16,705 nt of DNA from JANOGU01 sp964602115 (GTDB lineage: Bacteria; Pseudomonadota; Alphaproteobacteria; Rhodobacterales; Rhodobacteraceae): the NCBI GenBank assembly GCA_964602115.1, contig CAZRQN010000056.1, forward strand, positions 1 to 16,705, read 5' to 3'. This document shows positions 14,066 through 16,705 of the stretch, piece by piece. A model generated the notes under the pieces. It had not been told where the DNA came from and made no database searches. It saw nothing but the letters and a program-made list of their open reading frames with translations. Position numbers and translations under genes: made by a program. Every line of letters begins with the position of its first letter. Position 1 is the first letter of the stretch.

Positions 14066-14656
14066 TCAGAAGCGCAGGCCGAGCCTGAGGCTGAGCGTGT
14101 CGAGGTCGATCCGCACCTTCTGTCCCGATCCGGTGGGCGCCTCGCCCTCCAGCCGCCGGGTGAGATACTCCACCCCGACATTCACGCCCTTTCGGGTGCG
14201 CAGGTCGAGGCCGAGGCCGAGCACCGTCCCCTCCGGCGCCCAGTCACCGGTGCCTTCGTCATAGCTGCCGCGCGACAGACCCAGGACTCCATAGGCAAGG
14301 ACCGTCCCGGTCGCATAGCCAAGCCGCCCTTTCACATCCAGCGCCCGGTCAACCTCGCAGCAGGTGAAGCCGTGGACGAAGCTGCCGGAAAGTGCGCTCA
14401 GCGCCAGTTCGCCGCCAAGGACCAGCCGTCCGCGCTGCCAGAGATGTCCGAGGAAAAGCCCCGCCGCCGTCCCGTGATCGAGGGCCTTGGCCGAGATCGG
14501 GCCGCCGAAGGAGATGTCGCCCGATCCGGTACCAAGTCCGATACCGGCATAGGGACCAGACCAGTCGGGCGTGGCGGCGCCCCTTTCCTGGGCCGCCGAG
14601 GCGACCGGGATGGCGCTGGCGATCAGGAAGGCCAAGGCTAGTCCGCTGAACCGCAC
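14066..14656 (-). CDS. Small outer-membrane beta-barrel protein
   Basis: A 196-residue protein with a signal peptide (RFSGLALAFLIASAIPVASA, then AQE) and a mature part of alternating glycine/aromatic strands (GPYAGIGLGTGSGD, LGGELALSAL, VLAYGVLGLSRGSYDE, GVNVGVEYLTRR). It ends in LRLGLRF, and a terminal Phe is the usual signal for outer-membrane assembly. It resembles the OmpA-like/Omp25-type beta-barrels of alphaproteobacteria. The start is GTG at 14656, chosen to give a normal signal peptide, with a G-rich stretch upstream; another GTG at 14710 would add 18 residues. Two adjacent cysteines (FTCCEVD) are unusual for such a barrel. It lies between the DUF922 gene and mazG on the same strand. 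Confidence 0.8.
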   Translation of the reverse strand: MRFSGLALAFLIASAIPVASAAQERGAATPDWSGPYAGIGLGTGSGDISFGGPISAKALDHGTAAGLFLGHLWQRGRLVLGGELALSALSGSFVHGFTCCEVDRALDVKGRLGYATGTVLAYGVLGLSRGSYDEGTGDWAPEGTVLGLGLDLRTRKGVNVGVEYLTRRLEGEAPTGSGQKVRIDLDTLSLRLGLRF

Positions 14657-14751
14657 GATGTCCGCCCCCCAGGCGTGCCGACCGGTTGCGCTTCCGGCGC
14701 AGGCTAGCACGGCGCGACGGGGACGCCACCGGCATTCTTCACCGGTGCGAC

Positions 14752-15345
14752 CTATTCGGCATTGCCGTCGAGCATGAACTTGTTGCCGCCGGCATCGAGC
14801 TTGTCCTGAACCGCCTGCATGCGCTTTCCGATCGCGGAGCCGCTGGTCAGCGCCTTGTACTTCTTCAGGAAATCATCCTCCGCCGCGCTGACTGCCGCCT
14901 TCTTGTCCTTGCCGGACCCGATCCCTTCCAGATCGGAGATCTCCCCGGCGATCTTCTCGGCCAGCTTCACCGCCGTATCGACATGCTCCTGCTCGTGCTT
15001 GGCGACGTCCTTGACGAAACGCGCCCATTCCTTCTTGGCCCCTTCGGTGAGGTTCTTGTCGGACTTCAGCTCCGGCATGGTGATTTCCGGCGACAGCGTC
15101 AGCTCGGCCTTCTTGGCCCGCACGATCCAGGTTTCCTGGCCCTTCTTCAGCGGCTTCTTGGCCTGCTCCTCCTCGAAGCTCGTCACCGACGAGGCATTGA
15201 GCGGGGTCTTGGCCAGGGCGACGCCGCAGCCGCCTTCGGGGGCGTTCTTGACCATGCTGTCATAGACCTCGCGCAGCGAATTTCCCTCGACGGCATAGGT
15301 CTTCTGCTTGGTCGTCTCCTGGGTGACGGTGACATTCGCGCCCAT
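14752..15345 (-). CDS. DUF922 domain protein, putative zinc metalloprotease
   Basis: A 197-residue protein with the DUF922 pattern: YAVEGNSLREVYDSM near the start, W in the middle (ETWIVRAKKAELTLSPEITMPEL), then KKEWARFVKDVAKHEQEH with the zinc-binding HExxH at 117-121. Family members are called secreted Zn-dependent proteases by similarity; activity is unproven. The ATG at 15345 has GGAG six bases upstream. An upstream ATG at 15462 would give 236 residues but no better signal peptide. No signal peptide is evident with either start, odd for the family. The lysine-rich C-terminal half is predicted helical. The gene lies 95 bp upstream of the beta-barrel gene on the same strand, and is divergent from the M20 gene. 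Confidence 0.75.
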   Translation of the reverse strand: MGANVTVTQETTKQKTYAVEGNSLREVYDSMVKNAPEGGCGVALAKTPLNASSVTSFEEEQAKKPLKKGQETWIVRAKKAELTLSPEITMPELKSDKNLTEGAKKEWARFVKDVAKHEQEHVDTAVKLAEKIAGEISDLEGIGSGKDKKAAVSAAEDDFLKKYKALTSGSAIGKRMQAVQDKLDAGGNKFMLDGNAE

Positions 15346-15490
15346 CGGCTGCTCCGGATTGAAAGGGACGGTACGGCAATCGCGCCAGCCTACATCCCCT
15401 TGCGTCACCGACCAAGGCCGGACCTGCGGCGGGAATTGCCCTGCGGCGGCGATCCATGGCATTCCCCGGAACGATCCGACCGGAGGTCCC

Positions 15491-16654
15491 ATGCCCGTCC
15501 TCAACCGCATCGCTGCCCTTGCGCCCGAGATGACCGCCTGGCGGCGGCACCTGCATGCCCATCCCGAACTGATGTTCGACTGTCGCGACACGGCCGCCTT
15601 CATCACGGCGCGCCTGCGCGAGATGGGGGTGGACGAAATCCATGAAGGCATTGCCCGGACCGGGATCGTGGCGCTGATCCATGGCCAGGCGCCCGGTGCG
15701 GTGATCGGGCTGCGGGCCGACATGGACGCGCTGCCCATCGTCGAGACCACCGGTGCGCCCCATGCCTCGACCGTGACCGGGCGCATGCATGCCTGCGGCC
15801 ATGACGGCCATGTCGCCATGCTGCTCGGGGCGGCGACCTATCTCTGCGAGACCCGGGCCTTCGCCGGCACCGTGGCCCTGATCTTCCAGCCTGCGGAAGA
15901 GGATGGCGGCGGGGGCGAGGTGATGGTGCGCGAGGGCGTCATGGATCGCTTCGCCATCACCCGCGTCTTCGCCATCCACAACCGCCCGAACGTCACCGCC
16001 GGCAAGTTCCAGATCGAGCCCGGGCCGATCATGGCGGCGGTGGATACCGCCACCGTGCATCTGCGCGGACGTGGCGGCCATGGGGCGGCACCGCATGAAT
16101 GCGTCGATCCGGTGGTGGCGGTGGTCGCCATGGTGCAGGGGGTGCAGACGATCCTCAGCCGCAACGTCTCGCCGTTCCAGGAGGCGGTGATCTCGATCAC
16201 CCAGATCCACACCGGCTCCGCCTCGAACATCATTCCCGAGGAAGCCTGGTTCCAGGCAACGATCCGTGCCTATGCGCCGGAGGTGCGCGAGATGCTCAGG
16301 CAGCGCTTCCACGACATCGTCCAGGGTCATGCGGCGGCTTTCGGGGTCTCGGCCGAGATCGACTATGACTGGGGCTATCCGGCGACGGTGAACGATGCCG
16401 CCGAGGCCGAGTTCGCCGCCGGGGTCGCCGCCGAGATCTCCGGCGCGACGGGGGTCGATTTCACCGGCGCCCGCGAGATGGGCTCGGAGGATTTCTCCTA
16501 TATGCTGGAGGCGCGGCCGGGCGCCTATCTGTTCCTCGGCGCCGGTCCCGGGCCGGGGCTGCATCACCCGGCTTTCGATTTCAACGACGAGATCGCGCCG
16601 GTCGGCGCCTCGTTCTTCGCCCGCCTCGCCGAACGCGCCCTGCCGCTCGGCTGA
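15491..16654 (+). CDS. M20 family metallo-amidohydrolase (hippurate hydrolase-like)
   Basis: A 387-residue cytoplasmic amidohydrolase of the M20D type (hippurate hydrolase, N-acyl-amino acid or IAA-amino acid hydrolase-like). RRHLHAHPEL opens the protein. ADMDALPI is the first catalytic segment. HACGHDGH gives C102 and H104, and QPAEEDGGGG gives E136 and E137. H163 sits in IHNRP, and the last metal histidine in LHHPAFDFND (358/359). RGRGGHGAAPHECVDP belongs to the lid/dimerisation domain. The ATG at 15491 has GGAGG four bases upstream (15482-15486). The substrate cannot be told from sequence. It is divergent from the DUF922 gene with a 145-bp gap in which I see no clear promoter. Confidence 0.93.
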   Translation: MPVLNRIAALAPEMTAWRRHLHAHPELMFDCRDTAAFITARLREMGVDEIHEGIARTGIVALIHGQAPGAVIGLRADMDALPIVETTGAPHASTVTGRMHACGHDGHVAMLLGAATYLCETRAFAGTVALIFQPAEEDGGGGEVMVREGVMDRFAITRVFAIHNRPNVTAGKFQIEPGPIMAAVDTATVHLRGRGGHGAAPHECVDPVVAVVAMVQGVQTILSRNVSPFQEAVISITQIHTGSASNIIPEEAWFQATIRAYAPEVREMLRQRFHDIVQGHAAAFGVSAEIDYDWGYPATVNDAAEAEFAAGVAAEISGATGVDFTGAREMGSEDFSYMLEARPGAYLFLGAGPGPGLHHPAFDFNDEIAPVGASFFARLAERALPLG

Positions 16655-16664
16655 CCCCTCCCGC

Positions 16665-16704
16665 GCGGCTTTGCCGCTTGGGGGAAGCAAGGGGGCGGCT
16701 TCCC
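16665..16704 (+). terminator. Tandem hairpins after the amidohydrolase gene, cut by the window end
   Basis: GCGGC-TTT-GCCGC (16665-16677) is followed by GGGAAGC (16682-16688) paired with GCTTCCC (16698-16704). The window ends one base later, so a T tract cannot be seen. A terminator is likely but unconfirmed. Confidence 0.5.
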
Positions 16705-16705
16705 G

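Noticed and set aside
15260..16690. 476-codon minus-strand frame opposite the M20 gene
   Set aside because: The plus strand encodes a complete M20 amidohydrolase with all metal ligands; this frame is its shadow.

Overview
The window is high-GC DNA (roughly 68-70% G+C in most genes) from an alphaproteobacterium, most likely of the Rhodobacterales (Rhodobacter/Paracoccus-like). The evidence is the gene set and style: a B12-type ribonucleotide reductase tail, a fold-III PLP ornithine-type decarboxylase, a divergent polysaccharide deacetylase next to trpG, many ATGA gene overlaps, and GTG/TTG starts. A run of exactly 100 Ns marks an assembly gap, so this is a draft scaffold. No tRNA, rRNA, CRISPR array, transposase or phage gene was seen. 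No stretch longer than 300 bases lacks a gene; the longest is 263 bases (6373-6635).

Layout. 1-55: the last 17 codons of nrdJ, then a good intrinsic terminator. 148-231: a nested inverted repeat between nrdJ and the convergent valS. 273-3422 (-): valS, which carries two oddities: a perfect 25-bp-arm inverted repeat inside the coding frame, and a block of about 300 bp at about 54% G+C. 3481-4703 (-): a two-gene, translationally coupled membrane module (ABA4-like protein plus a 7-TM protein of unknown function). It is divergent from a TetR-type regulator (4831-5448), and the gap between them holds two copies of a 19-bp palindrome that look like TetR operators. 5445-6372 (-): a small secreted protein of unknown function behind an Lrp/AsnC regulator. 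That regulator is divergent from a decarboxylase gene (6636-7781), with several palindromes between them. 7874-8980 (+): a DUF2235 alpha/beta hydrolase starting at TTG.

9148-10736 (-): trpG-trpD with a 4-bp overlap; no trpC follows. Divergent from it, 10884-13136 (+) is a membrane-anchored protein with a very long Ala/Pro-rich region, interrupted by the N gap, and a C-terminal divergent polysaccharide deacetylase domain. 13161-15345 (-): mazG, a small outer-membrane beta-barrel protein and a DUF922 putative zinc protease. 15491-16654 (+): an M20 family amidohydrolase.

Most genes are core metabolism or housekeeping: dNTP synthesis, tRNA charging, tryptophan and polyamine synthesis, and NTP clean-up. 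The most interesting signals are the palindromic element translated within valS, the atypical valS block, and the TetR/operator/membrane-module unit. I found no clear new defence system or mobile system.
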